Notes under the pieces: model-generated | The model's input: only the letters and a program-made list of their open reading frames with translations | Told to the model about the DNA's origin: nothing | The model's database searches: none | Assembly: GCA_964489955.1 (NCBI GenBank) | Contig: CAZBAV010000008.1 | Coordinates: 25,468-89,467 of the forward strand | DNA from: Leadbetterella sp964489955 | Lineage (GTDB): Bacteria; Bacteroidota; Bacteroidia; Cytophagales; Spirosomataceae | Direction of reading: 5' to 3' | Length of the DNA stretch: 64,000 nucleotides | Position numbers and translations under genes: made by a program | Shown: piece after piece, positions 50,157 to 59,332 of the stretch | Numbering within the stretch: the first letter of the stretch is position 1 | Layout of the letters: the number at the start of each line of letters is the position of its first letter

Positions 50157-53144
50157 ATGAGCAGAAAAATTTTACTCTTTTTATTACTTGGGCTACCATT
50201 AAGTTTGCTTGCCCAAGAAATTGAGGTTACAGGTAGTATTGTATCCTCAGATGACGGCTCTATTTTACCTGGAGTGGCTGTAACTGTTAAAGGAACCACA
50301 CGTGGAGTTACTACCGATGCTGACGGTAAGTACAGGATAAAGGTGGATCGGAATGGAACTCTTGTGCTAAATTATATAGGTTATGGAGGCCAAGAGGTGC
50401 AGGTTAATGGTCGTAGTATTATTAATATTACGCTTATTTCTAAAAGTGAAAACTTAGATGAATTGGTTGTTACGGCATACGGACAAGCTGCAAAAAGGGA
50501 TCTAACAGGCTCGCAGATTAGTATTAAAGGTGATGCCATCAATAACATTCCCATTACTACCATTGAGCAGGGTTTACAGGGGAAAACCCCGGGAGTGCAA
50601 ATGACCCAGGGGTCCGGGAAATTGGGTTCTGCAATGCAGATTAGGGTTCGGGGAGCAGCCTCTATCTCGGCGGGTAATGAGCCACTTTATGTGATTGATA
50701 ATATACCGGTTACGTCGCAGACACAGAATAGTGCAGTCACTGAACCTATCAATCCTCTAGCAGATATTAATCCTGCAGACATAGAGTCAATTGAAATCTT
50801 GAAAGATGCCAGTGCTGCTGCTTTGTTTGGTTCACGGGCATCAAATGGCGTGGTCATTATTACTACCAAAAAGGGTAAAAGTGGTAGAACAAATGTTAAT
50901 GTGAGTTACCTGGGTGGTGTTTCCAATGCTACATTTAAAGGTAATTTTATGAATGGTAAGGAATATATCCAGTTCTTTAGAATGGCTGCCGAGAATGAAG
51001 GATATGATTTGGAAGAAGAGTTAGATTGGGAATTGGGGGTTTATGATCTAAATGTAGATACAAAATGGAGCGATGAAGCATTCCAGAAAGGGTCTTTCCA
51101 TCAAGCCAATTTCAATATTTCCGGAGGAAATGATAAAACACGCTTTTACATTGCAGGTGGTTTAAATGACCAAACGGGAATATTACTAGGAAATGCTTAC
51201 AAAAGAAATAATGTTAGGGTAAACCTAGATCATGTGGTTTCTAGTAAACTCAAAATCGGGACAAGTATTGCTATTTCTAAGTCAGAAAATAACTTTTTAC
51301 CTGATGATAATGCATTTAGTAATCCCTTGCAGCTGAATGCTTTGCCTCCCATACAGCCGAAAATTGACCCTGAAACTAATGAATTGAACCGGAGTACTAT
51401 TTATTATAATAATATTCTAGACGTAAAGTATGGCTCAAACAAGAGTACGAGTTATCGTACATTTGCCAACCTAAATGGTACGTACCAAATACTAAAGAAC
51501 TTCTCTTTTACGTCGGAATACGGTATGGATTTGATGAGTTTCCAAGAAGAGCAGTTTAGAGGGTTTTTAACAGAAACGGGGAGCTCGCTTAATGGTTATT
51601 CTTACCAGAACCAGCGTAGAAACCTTACTTGGACTACTAATAACCTGTTTAATTATAATACAAAAATAGGTTCGTCGGATTTAGATCTTTTGGCTGGGGT
51701 TACTTACCAAGAGGGTGGATATGTGCGTGTTATGTCTGAGGGTACCAATTTACCTAATGATAAGTTTAAAAAGATTGCATCGGCAGCGGTAATTAGTGCG
51801 GGTTCATCAGAAGAAACCAAGTTTTCTGTGTTATCTTACTTAGCCCGTGCTAACTATAAAGTAAATAATAAGTACATTTTCGCTCTGTCAGGGCGTTTAG
51901 ATGGTTCTTCTCGGTTTGGTTCTGATAATAGGTATGGTTTTTTTCCGGCAGCTTCTGCTGCCTGGATAGTTTCGGACGAAGAGTTCTTATCATCATCTAA
52001 AGCCCTAAGCTTCCTTAAACTGAGAGCGAGTTATGGCTTTACAGGGAATTCGGAAATCGGAAATTTTGATGCCCGTAGTTTGTGGACTTCTCTCCCTTAT
52101 GCAGAGCAGTCTGGTATAGCACCATTGAGGGTTGGAAACCCGAGTTTAAAGTGGGAAACAACAGCCCAGGTTGATTTTGGTATTGATTTTGGCTTCTTAA
52201 ATGACCGTTTTACCGGTACTTTAGATTTTTATAACCGTGATACAAAAGACCTGCTGCTAAATAGACCTGTACCAGCAACTACCGGTTTTAGTATTGTTAC
52301 AGAAAACATTGGTTCTCTTAATAACAGAGGAGTAGAATTTAGTTTAAACGCTAAAGTAATTGATCGGGCTGTGAAATGGGATATTAACTTTAATATTTCT
52401 AAGAACGTGAATAAAGTAACAAAGCTTAATGGTGATCCAATTACTCCGGGTGGGCGTTTCTTAAATAGGGTAGCTGTAGGTGAGCCTATTGGTTACTTCT
52501 ACGGGGTCGCATTTGCGGGTGTAGACAAGGAAAACGGGGATGCTCTCTTTTATGTAGATGAAAGCAGGACTGCAACCACAAGCGACTATTCGGAAGCTAA
52601 AAGTCAGAAACTTGGTAATCCTAATCCTGACTTTACTGGTGGAATCACAAATACTTTGAGATATAAAGATTTTGACTTTTCGTTTACATCTCAGTTTGTG
52701 TCTGGCAATAAGATTTATAATGTTGCTGGTGCATTCCAGTCGGCAAGTGGAGACTACTTTGATAATCAAACAAGAGACCAGCTTAACGCCTGGACATCCA
52801 CCAACACAAATACAGATGTGCCTCAAGCTAGACTTTATGGAGCTAATGGAACACAAGTTTCGTCAAGATGGTTGCAGGATGGCTCTTTCTTTAGAATCAA
52901 GAATATCACTTTAGGATACAATGTGCCACGCCAGCTTTTGAGTAAGATAAATGTGGTGTCGGCCAGAGTGTTTGTTACGGCTCAAAACCCGATTACTTTT
53001 ACAAAGTATAAGGGGTATGATCCAGAGGTAAATACGTTCTATTCGGCTACTTCTGCTCAAAACGCCAACATCCTTATTGGTTCTGATTTCTACACTCCAC
53101 CCCAGCAAAAGACTATTGCTTTTGGTTTAAATCTTGGGTTCTAA
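50157..53144 (+). CDS. SusC/RagA-family TonB-dependent receptor 2
   Basis: 995 residues. Signal peptide (MSRKILLFLLLGLPLSLLAQ), carboxypeptidase-regulatory-like domain with TTRGVTTDADGKYRIKV, plug with ELVVTAYGQAAKRDLTGS and EPLYVIDNIPVTSQ then SAAALFGSRASNGVVIITTKKG, and a barrel ending in FGLNLGF. The paralogue of the receptor at 45501, clearly diverged, so it probably takes up a different ligand. Starts a separate pair with its own upstream region behind the 49935 terminator. Confidence 0.93.
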   Translation: MSRKILLFLLLGLPLSLLAQEIEVTGSIVSSDDGSILPGVAVTVKGTTRGVTTDADGKYRIKVDRNGTLVLNYIGYGGQEVQVNGRSIINITLISKSENLDELVVTAYGQAAKRDLTGSQISIKGDAINNIPITTIEQGLQGKTPGVQMTQGSGKLGSAMQIRVRGAASISAGNEPLYVIDNIPVTSQTQNSAVTEPINPLADINPADIESIEILKDASAAALFGSRASNGVVIITTKKGKSGRTNVNVSYLGGVSNATFKGNFMNGKEYIQFFRMAAENEGYDLEEELDWELGVYDLNVDTKWSDEAFQKGSFHQANFNISGGNDKTRFYIAGGLNDQTGILLGNAYKRNNVRVNLDHVVSSKLKIGTSIAISKSENNFLPDDNAFSNPLQLNALPPIQPKIDPETNELNRSTIYYNNILDVKYGSNKSTSYRTFANLNGTYQILKNFSFTSEYGMDLMSFQEEQFRGFLTETGSSLNGYSYQNQRRNLTWTTNNLFNYNTKIGSSDLDLLAGVTYQEGGYVRVMSEGTNLPNDKFKKIASAAVISAGSSEETKFSVLSYLARANYKVNNKYIFALSGRLDGSSRFGSDNRYGFFPAASAAWIVSDEEFLSSSKALSFLKLRASYGFTGNSEIGNFDARSLWTSLPYAEQSGIAPLRVGNPSLKWETTAQVDFGIDFGFLNDRFTGTLDFYNRDTKDLLLNRPVPATTGFSIVTENIGSLNNRGVEFSLNAKVIDRAVKWDINFNISKNVNKVTKLNGDPITPGGRFLNRVAVGEPIGYFYGVAFAGVDKENGDALFYVDESRTATTSDYSEAKSQKLGNPNPDFTGGITNTLRYKDFDFSFTSQFVSGNKIYNVAGAFQSASGDYFDNQTRDQLNAWTSTNTNTDVPQARLYGANGTQVSSRWLQDGSFFRIKNITLGYNVPRQLLSKINVVSARVFVTAQNPITFTKYKGYDPEVNTFYSATSAQNANILIGSDFYTPPQQKTIAFGLNLGF

Positions 53145-53156
53145 AATATTTTGAAA

Positions 53157-54575
53157 ATGAAAAAAATAATATATATACTTTCTACATCTGTGCTACTGCT
53201 GGTTTCTGCGGCCTCTTGTGATAACAAGCTAAATATAGACCCATTCCAGCAAATTGACTCTAAGGTGGCTCTTGAGTCCGAAGCAGATATTAGGTCGGCT
53301 ATAATAGGTGCATACGGTAAAATTGGTGCAGGAGCCATGTACGGAACCAATTTTGTGTTATTGCCAGAGCTCCAAGGTGGTGAGTCTTACCTAAACTGGA
53401 GTGGAAGTTTTAGTTCTTTCAGAGAAGTGAGAAATAAGACAATGAACAACCGGAACGAAGAGGCAAGAAGGACTTGGGTAGAAGCCTACAGTGCCATAAA
53501 CCTTGTAAATGCTGTTTTGGAAAATATAAGTAAAGTCCAAAACGCAGATACAAAGAATACGCTTGAGGGAGAAGCCCTTTTAATAAGAGGGATTTTGCTT
53601 TTCGAACTTACAAGAATGTATGGAAAACCGTACCAAATGGGCTTACAAAACCCTGCCGTTCCGATAGTTTTGAAGTCCTCATCTGATGTGTCTGATTTAA
53701 GTACCAAACNNNNNNNNNNCACCAAACCCGCAAGGTCAACTGTAGGTGAATGTTATACCCAGGCTTTAGCAGACATTAATAAGGCCATAGGACTACTTCC
53801 TAGTGAAAATGGTTTGCGTGCGGACAAATTTACCGCTTTGGCGTTTGCGGCCAGACTACACTTGCAGAAGGGGGATTTTGCTGCGGCATTTACTGCTGCA
53901 AACGAGATAGTGAACTCAGCAAAATATAGTTTATCTCCATCTGTAACTTCGGTTTTTCGTAACAAGAACTCTTCAGAGTCCATCTTCGAAATTCAGCAGA
54001 ATTTACAGAATAATGCAGGGACTTCAAACGATGGTTTGGTGACGCTTTTTGCGGGCTTGCCGGCTTCTTCCGGTAATACTTCTATTGGTTATGATAGTTT
54101 TACAGGGACAATCGGCAGGAGAGATGCTCACGTAAATGAGGGTATGTATGGTAAATATGAACTTACAGATAAGAGAAGGAATGAGCTTTTTTATGTAGGC
54201 CGTACAAGCAGAACATACACGGGTAAGTATGTGGATTATGGACAAAACTTTGTTATTATTCGCTACAGTGAGGTACTCTTGGTGAGAGCAGAAGCCCACT
54301 TTAGGGCAGGACGCTTGGAGGAAGCCTTAGCAGATTTGAACCAAGTAAGAACAAGAGCAGGGGCTACTCCGTATACCTTGGCAACAATCTCGCTCCAAAA
54401 TATTTTGAATGAAAGGACTTTGGAGCTAGCGTATGAAGGACTGAGAATACACGATATTAAGAGGACGGCGGGTTCTACCGGTGATTATAGTTGGGACAGC
54501 CCTTTACTGGTTTATCCAGTTCCGCAACGTGAAATAGAAGTAAACTCGGCTCTGGTACAGAACGAAGGATACTAA
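53157..54575 (+). CDS. SusD/RagB-family surface lipoprotein 2
   Basis: About 472 residues as given. The ATG at 53157 starts a lipoprotein signal (MKKIIYILSTSVLLLVSAASC, C22 or so); an in-frame TTG six bases earlier adds two residues. A SusD_N domain and a C-terminal domain with VLLVRAEAHFRAGRLEEALADLNQ and IHDIKRTAG are present. Ten N at 53710-53719 interrupt it; the flanks both carry ACCAAAC, and removing the N plus the duplicated part (18 bases) gives a natural STKPARSTV sequence. The reading frame is kept either way, so it is probably intact. Confidence 0.9.
   Translation: MKKIIYILSTSVLLLVSAASCDNKLNIDPFQQIDSKVALESEADIRSAIIGAYGKIGAGAMYGTNFVLLPELQGGESYLNWSGSFSSFREVRNKTMNNRNEEARRTWVEAYSAINLVNAVLENISKVQNADTKNTLEGEALLIRGILLFELTRMYGKPYQMGLQNPAVPIVLKSSSDVSDLSTKXXXXTKPARSTVGECYTQALADINKAIGLLPSENGLRADKFTALAFAARLHLQKGDFAAAFTAANEIVNSAKYSLSPSVTSVFRNKNSSESIFEIQQNLQNNAGTSNDGLVTLFAGLPASSGNTSIGYDSFTGTIGRRDAHVNEGMYGKYELTDKRRNELFYVGRTSRTYTGKYVDYGQNFVIIRYSEVLLVRAEAHFRAGRLEEALADLNQVRTRAGATPYTLATISLQNILNERTLELAYEGLRIHDIKRTAGSTGDYSWDSPLLVYPVPQREIEVNSALVQNEGY
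53710..53719. other. Ten-N assembly gap in SusD gene
   Basis: A run of exactly ten N. The sequence ACCAAAC is present on both sides, as expected if two overlapping contig ends were joined with a placeholder. Confidence 0.95.
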
Positions 54576-54594
54576 AAAAGTATTTACCTCATTT

Positions 54595-54628
54595 GCAGCC
54601 TACCCTAAAGGGTGGGCTGCTTTGTTTT
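54595..54628 (+). terminator. Terminator after second SusC/SusD pair
   Basis: GCAGCC (54595-54600) and GGCTGC (54615-54620), a G-U pair, then ACCC/GGGT and a TAAA loop, followed by TTTGTTTT. The T-rich end overlaps the recX promoter. Confidence 0.85.
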
Positions 54629-54650
54629 AGAATGGTTTTGCTTACTTTTG
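54621..54650 (+). promoter_or_regulatory. Promoter of recX (TTTG-N18-TACTTTTG)
   Basis: TTTG at 54621-54624 and TACTTTTG at 54643-54650 with 18 bases between, within the consensus spacing. The first T-run of the previous terminator provides the -33 box. Confidence 0.55.
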
Positions 54651-54671
54651 TTAGCACCAAAATGATATGTT

Positions 54672-55121
54672 TTGAACAGCTCCATCTTAAAAAAAGCTTG
54701 TAGTTATTGTATTTATCAGGAACGTACCCAAGCCGATGTACTCCAGAAACTAAAAGAATGGAAGGTTTATGGTGATGAAGCAGACGAAATTCTGACCTGG
54801 CTTATTACAGAAAACTTTGTAAATGAAGGTCGTTATGCCAAACAATTTGCTGGAGGCAAGTTTCGTGTGAAGAAGTGGGGCAGGAAGAAGATTCTATACG
54901 AGTTGAAACAAAAGGGCATATCTGCCAATTGTATAAAAGAGGCTATGCTGGAGATTACGGATGAGGATTATTTTGATACCCTTACGGTTTTGTACCAAAA
55001 CAAACTTAAAAGCCAGTTGTCTGAAAATGATGCTTTTAAAGCAAAACAAAGAACTGTAGCTTATCTTTTGGGGAAAGGCTATACCTATGATGAAATAGCA
55101 CAAACCATAAAGCCGGAGTAA
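54672..55121 (+). CDS. recX: RecX-family regulatory protein
   Basis: 149 residues. Modulates RecA filament activity. The triple helical repeat pattern is clear: KKACSYCIYQERTQADVLQKLKEW, LTWLITENFVNEGRYAKQFAGGKF, WGRKKILYELKQKGISANCI, and a C-terminal repeat (RTVAYLLGKGYTYDEI). The only available start is TTG at 54672; upstream ATGs at 54662 and 54667 are out of frame. The open frame begins at 54666. No recA is nearby. The stop codon lies within the loop of the hairpin at 55108-55132. Confidence 0.88.
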   Translation: MNSSILKKACSYCIYQERTQADVLQKLKEWKVYGDEADEILTWLITENFVNEGRYAKQFAGGKFRVKKWGRKKILYELKQKGISANCIKEAMLEITDEDYFDTLTVLYQNKLKSQLSENDAFKAKQRTVAYLLGKGYTYDEIAQTIKPE

Positions 55122-55132
55122 ATCCGGCTTTA
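55108..55132. terminator. Hairpin between recX and the TonB receptor (bidirectional)
   Basis: TAAAGCCGGA (55108-55117), loop GTAAA, TCCGGCTTTA (55123-55132). Short T runs on both sides; serves convergent genes. Confidence 0.65.
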
Positions 55133-55147
55133 TGAGTTAGTTACTTC

Positions 55148-57364
55148 CTAAAACCGTACTCTCATTCCCAATAAGAAATTGGTTCCGGCTTGCGGGAACA
55201 CAAAGTTTTCGGTCACTTTACCGCCATATATGTAGCTGTAGGTGTAGCCGTTAGACTCATATCTTTCATTGAAAACATTGTTTACCAAAAGAGTAAAGTT
55301 CAGGTCTTTTAGCTTTATATTTTTTGGGGTGTATGAAAAGTGGAGGTCATTCACAAAAAAAGCATCCAGCTTCTTTTCGTCAGAAGAAGTATTGTCTAAA
55401 TACTGTTTTCCTACGTATTTAGGAAGTAGTGAGACTTCTAAACCCTCTGTGATGAGATAGGAAACCCGTCCGCCACCAATAATATTTGGGGAAAATGAAA
55501 TGTCTGTATCTCTATAGTCTGTTACTTCATCTGGTGTGCCATCAGAAGCTGCCACAGTATATCGGAACTCCTTTATTTTGTTTTGGCTTAAAGCCAGGTT
55601 GGCATTTATAGTGAGGCGATTTGTTATTTTTCCGCCAAACTGCAATTCTATACCAGCACGGTAACTATCCGGCACGTTTACTCTAATGGCTTCGCCCACT
55701 TGATTAATTTGGCCAGTAAGCACGAGTTGGTCGCGGTAGTACATGTAGTAAACGTTTGCCTCGGCAGCCCAGCGGTTTTTGTTTATTTTATATCCTGCTT
55801 CAAAATCATGCAGATGCTCAGGTTTTGGCACATTGGGAGCCGTATCTACAAAATCTGTTCTGTTGGGTTCTTTTGTTCCTTTGGCATAAGAAAGATAAGC
55901 AGATGAAGCCTCTGAAACGGCATAAGTAAAGCCCACTTTCGGGTTAAAGAAGTTCCATGTATTTTTAAAATTGAGATTTTGGAGGACATCCCCTGTTCCT
56001 ATCATATCAAAACCCACTCTACGGTATTGGACGTCTAAGAAGAGATTGGCTCTGTCTGAAAAACCGTAATACATTTTACCATAAACATTGAAATCTGTTT
56101 TGGTGCTGGTATTGTCATAATACCGGTGGTTTATTTTTCCGTTTGATGCGTATTTAGACCAGATAACTTCTCCAAAATGATCTCCGTCGTAGCGGTTCCA
56201 TCCACCGCCAATGTTCCCTTGTATGCGTCCTTTACCTTCATAGTCAAGTGACCAAACACCACCATAAAACGTATTGTCTAGATATTTTCTACGGATAAGG
56301 TCTGTTTCAGTAATGGTTTCACCAGAAATAATTATATCTGTAAGGTTATAGTCAGCGAGATCTTGTCCGCCTTTATACTGCTCATAGTATCCATCGCCTT
56401 TGGTATAATGAAGTGTTGGATTTAATCGCCAATTTTTGGCTAATTGGAAACTCGTAATTAGCTGCCAGTGACTTTGAACATAATTGTCAACCTCATTTTC
56501 ATAGTTGTAATAGTTGTATTTTCTGCCACGCGAGAGTAAGTCTTTTTTATGGTCTTCATCATACCAGTTCCGCTCAATGTAAGCGTCCAATCCTTTCATA
56601 TCGCCTTTGGCGAGTGCTTGCGGAATACCGTTCCAGGCTTGGTAGGTTACTTCTTTTCCTCCAAAGTGGTTTAAACGTATGAAGTTGTTTTTATGGTAAT
56701 ATCCACCAGATAAGTAGTATGACTGTAAGTCTGATGAAGCCCTGTCTATGTACCCATCCGAATTAATTTTTGACAAACGGGCATCAAACACAAAACGATT
56801 ATTTAGTAAACCTGAAGATGCCATGAAATTGGCTTTGTGGGTATTAAAGGACCCACCCGAAAGGTTTACCTCGGCATAGGGCTCCGGGTTTAACTGTAAC
56901 GTGTTTACATTAATACTAGCCCCGAAAGCTCCTGCACCATTGGTGGAGGTTCCTACACCACGCTGTACCTGGATACTTTGTACACTTGACGAAAAATCGG
57001 GCATATTAACCCAAAAAACGCCTTGCGACTCTGAGTCGTTGTAGGGAATTCCGTTTAAGGTTACGTTAATCCGAGTAGGGTCTGTACCACGTATACGTAT
57101 TCCTGTATAACCCACACCCGCACCTGCATCTGATGTTACTACTACAGAAGGTAACTGGTTTAGTAGGAAAGGCATATCTTGCCCAAGATTAAGTTTTTTT
57201 ATTTCCTTTTGAGAAACATTAGAAAAAACCATACCCGACTTGTCGTTGGCACGAGTACTCTTTACCACCACTTCATTCAAATGTTGTAGGGTGTCTATCT
57301 GGGCTAAAGCCAGTTGTGAAAAAACTAGAGAAAAAATGAAACTTAGAATAAGGTTCTTTTTCAT
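55148..57364 (-). CDS. TonB-dependent receptor under TPP riboswitch (probable thiamin receptor)
   Basis: 738 residues. Signal peptide (MKKNLILSFIFSLVFSQLALAQ), plug (LNEVVVKSTRANDKSG; LNQLPSVVVTSDAGAGVGYTGIRIRG; DPTRINVTLNGIPYNDSESQ) and a 22-strand barrel ending GMRVRF. No carboxypeptidase-like domain and no SusD partner, so it is a vitamin- or siderophore-type receptor, not a glycan receptor. The leader holds a THI-box aptamer at 57556-57638, so the ligand is probably thiamin or a precursor; related receptors were called Omr1 in comparative work. The leader is about 270 bases. Confidence 0.9.
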   Translation of the reverse strand: MKKNLILSFIFSLVFSQLALAQIDTLQHLNEVVVKSTRANDKSGMVFSNVSQKEIKKLNLGQDMPFLLNQLPSVVVTSDAGAGVGYTGIRIRGTDPTRINVTLNGIPYNDSESQGVFWVNMPDFSSSVQSIQVQRGVGTSTNGAGAFGASINVNTLQLNPEPYAEVNLSGGSFNTHKANFMASSGLLNNRFVFDARLSKINSDGYIDRASSDLQSYYLSGGYYHKNNFIRLNHFGGKEVTYQAWNGIPQALAKGDMKGLDAYIERNWYDEDHKKDLLSRGRKYNYYNYENEVDNYVQSHWQLITSFQLAKNWRLNPTLHYTKGDGYYEQYKGGQDLADYNLTDIIISGETITETDLIRRKYLDNTFYGGVWSLDYEGKGRIQGNIGGGWNRYDGDHFGEVIWSKYASNGKINHRYYDNTSTKTDFNVYGKMYYGFSDRANLFLDVQYRRVGFDMIGTGDVLQNLNFKNTWNFFNPKVGFTYAVSEASSAYLSYAKGTKEPNRTDFVDTAPNVPKPEHLHDFEAGYKINKNRWAAEANVYYMYYRDQLVLTGQINQVGEAIRVNVPDSYRAGIELQFGGKITNRLTINANLALSQNKIKEFRYTVAASDGTPDEVTDYRDTDISFSPNIIGGGRVSYLITEGLEVSLLPKYVGKQYLDNTSSDEKKLDAFFVNDLHFSYTPKNIKLKDLNFTLLVNNVFNERYESNGYTYSYIYGGKVTENFVFPQAGTNFLLGMRVRF

Positions 57365-57501
57365 AACAATTTTTGAAAATTATTACGAAGAAGTTAAAGG
57401 AGCAAAATGCTGTCTTCGGGCTCTTTGGCCTTGTTAAAACTTAATTTTACTAAATAGAACATACAAATTTCCCTATTTATTTAGAGGTCTGCAGTACCGC
57501 T

Positions 57502-57514
57502 AAAAAACGAGGAG
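57502..57514 (-). terminator. Candidate riboswitch terminator
   Basis: On the minus strand GAGGAG (57558 to 57553), a loop of about 38 bases, CTCCTC (57514 to 57509), G and six T. Its 5' arm shares three bases with the last strand of the aptamer P1 stem, so the two compete in part. Confidence 0.45.
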
Positions 57515-57555
57515 GTAGTATGTTTCCTATTGAAATAAATGAGAGTATAAAACTC

Positions 57556-57638
57556 CTCAAATCCCTTCGCCGGTACTAACCGTATCAGGTTCAATGGGTA
57601 TGATCTCAGCCCTATGTTTTCAGGCACCCCTTTTTGAG
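57556..57638 (-). promoter_or_regulatory. TPP riboswitch aptamer (THI box)
   Basis: The minus strand reads GGGGTGCC, GCTGAGATC, GAACCTGATACGGTTAGTAC and CGGCGAAGGGA in the canonical THI-box order. P1 is CTCAAA (57638 to 57633) pairing with TTTGAG (57561 to 57556). It lies between a promoter (57649) and the TonB receptor gene. TPP binding is expected to lower expression of the receptor. Confidence 0.9.
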
Positions 57639-57648
57639 ATTGACGCTG

Positions 57649-57678
57649 CAAAGTTAATATCAGAGAGCGTTTATACAA
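57649..57678 (-). promoter_or_regulatory. Promoter of the riboswitch-controlled receptor (TTG-N19-TAACTTTG)
   Basis: On the minus strand TTG (57678 to 57676), 19 bases, then TAACTTTG (57656 to 57649). The start of transcription would be near 57642, just before the aptamer. Confidence 0.6.
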
Positions 57679-57700
57679 GCTCTTTTGATAAAATGTGATT

Positions 57701-58300
57701 TTATTGCTTACTGTTAGATAAGCCCGCAGTGGCCATGCCTATGCTCAGAAGCCCGGCGGCCATCAAGAAATGGAATAGGTCTATAGTGTATGGCTCTGTC
57801 CCGAAAAATTCTTTACGGAAGCTGCCGAGAGCAAAAAATATAACACCTGCAACAAGCCAAATTCCAGATTGAAAATCTCCTCTCATGAGTGCAAAAAGAC
57901 CCAGAAAAGTTACTAAGCCCATAGCTATTATTGGAGTCCAGAACAAGATAGGATTTATGCCTCCTACCTCAAAAAGTACAAAAAGTACAAATCCAGCAAA
58001 TAAGAAACCGTAAGTAGCCAACGGTGAAAAATCATTTTTAGAAACCAGAGATAAGCTTGCACCTACCAAACCTACACCTCCTGTGATGGTGGCAATTCTT
58101 TCGAAAAAACCAGATATAGACCGAGCTTTTTCAAACCCCAAAAATGCCATAGCCCCAAATGCTGCAGACACCACTACAGATAAGACAAAGGACTCCCATA
58201 GTACAGTGGAAGATAGATTGAGCTTTTGTAAAAATCTGAAAAATACATAGAGACCAACCAAAGCAAGTATTATATCGGAAGCAGCGTGTATGTAGTCCAT
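57701..58300 (-). CDS. Six-span membrane protein, unknown function
   Basis: 199 residues with about six hydrophobic helices (about 8-24, 36-56, 68-86, 92-112, 118-138, 148-190) and few charges. Begins MDYIHAASDIILALVGLY and ends with GLLSIGMATAGLSNSKQ. I do not recognise a family. It begins 18 bases after murB and is the last gene of a three-gene unit. No obvious catalytic or binding motif. Confidence 0.65.
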   Translation of the reverse strand: MDYIHAASDIILALVGLYVFFRFLQKLNLSSTVLWESFVLSVVVSAAFGAMAFLGFEKARSISGFFERIATITGGVGLVGASLSLVSKNDFSPLATYGFLFAGFVLFVLFEVGGINPILFWTPIIAMGLVTFLGLFALMRGDFQSGIWLVAGVIFFALGSFRKEFFGTEPYTIDLFHFLMAAGLLSIGMATAGLSNSKQ

Positions 58301-58318
58301 TTTGTCTTTTATTACTGT

Positions 58319-59332
58319 TTATATGTAGTTTACCTCTGGATTTATCTGGATATCGTATTTATCTTTTACTGAAAGTTGGATGTTTCGGGCTAAAGTAGCA
58401 ATTTCCTGTCCGGTTCCACCGCCATAATTTACTAACACCAAAGCTTGTTTTTCATGTACTCCTACTTGTCCAAACCGTTTACCTTTCCAGCCAGCTTGTT
58501 CTATTAACCAGCCAGCTGGTACTTTTACAAGGTTTTCGTTTATAGGATATCCAGGTAAATCTTTAAATTTTTCTTTTAGACGTTCAAATTGCTCTTTGGA
58601 TACTTCTGGATTCTTGAAAAAACTTCCGGAGTTTCCAATTTCCTTAGGATCAGGTAGTTTACTTCTCCTTATTTTTATTACAGCATCTGATACATCTTTT
58701 ATGGTAGGTGATAGGATACCTCTTTCTTCCAGTATCTTTTGTATGTCTCCGTATGCTATGTTTATTTTAGCAGTTTTGGCCAGCTTTAGAGTCATAGACA
58801 AAATCATATACTTTCCTTTGCCTTCATGCTTGAAGTAGCTTTCGCGATAACCAAAGTTACATTTATTCTTATCAAAGATTTCTATTTCCAGTGTCTCGAG
58901 GTTTAGAGCTTCAAGGGACAGGAATACATCCTTAATTTCTGCACCATAAGCTCCTATATTTTGCATAGGTGCAGCACCTACTGTTCCGGGTATTAGAGAT
59001 AAGTTTTCTACACCAGACAGGTTCTTTTCTATACAATATAGCACAAAGTCATGCCATATTTCGCCAGCTCCGGCGGTTACTGCTACAGTGTCAGCATCTA
59101 GCTCATCTAGCTTAATACCTTTTATAGAGTTTTTTATTACCAAGCCGGGATAGTCTGCCATGAGCAGAATATTGCTCCCACCACCAAGAAAGAGTTTAGG
59201 GGTGTCTTTAAAGTTCTCGTTTTGTAATATTTGTTTCAGCTCTCCTACCGTAGTTATTTCAGTAAAGTAGCGTGCAGTGGCTTCTATACCAAAAGTGTTA
59301 AATGGTTTTAGCGGAGTATATTCTTTTATCAT
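58319..59332 (-). CDS. murB: UDP-N-acetylenolpyruvoylglucosamine reductase
   Basis: 337 residues from the ATG at 59332. An FAD enzyme that makes UDP-N-acetylmuramate for peptidoglycan. Signatures: PFNTFGIEATARYF near residue 10, LGGGSNILLM (FAD pyrophosphate), IPGTVGAAPMQNIGAYGAEI, GYRESYFK, SGSFFKNP with the active-site serine, and the C-terminal VHEKQALVLVNYG. A longer reading upstream adds 35 residues of non-family sequence. The ATG overlaps the stop of the DUF1684 gene as ATGA. Confidence 0.96.
   Translation of the reverse strand: MIKEYTPLKPFNTFGIEATARYFTEITTVGELKQILQNENFKDTPKLFLGGGSNILLMADYPGLVIKNSIKGIKLDELDADTVAVTAGAGEIWHDFVLYCIEKNLSGVENLSLIPGTVGAAPMQNIGAYGAEIKDVFLSLEALNLETLEIEIFDKNKCNFGYRESYFKHEGKGKYMILSMTLKLAKTAKINIAYGDIQKILEERGILSPTIKDVSDAVIKIRRSKLPDPKEIGNSGSFFKNPEVSKEQFERLKEKFKDLPGYPINENLVKVPAGWLIEQAGWKGKRFGQVGVHEKQALVLVNYGGGTGQEIATLARNIQLSVKDKYDIQINPEVNYI

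Noticed and set aside
57481..57678. 65-residue minus-strand ORF
   Set aside because: It runs through the THI-box aptamer and its promoter; the translated sequence is an artefact of the conserved RNA sequence.
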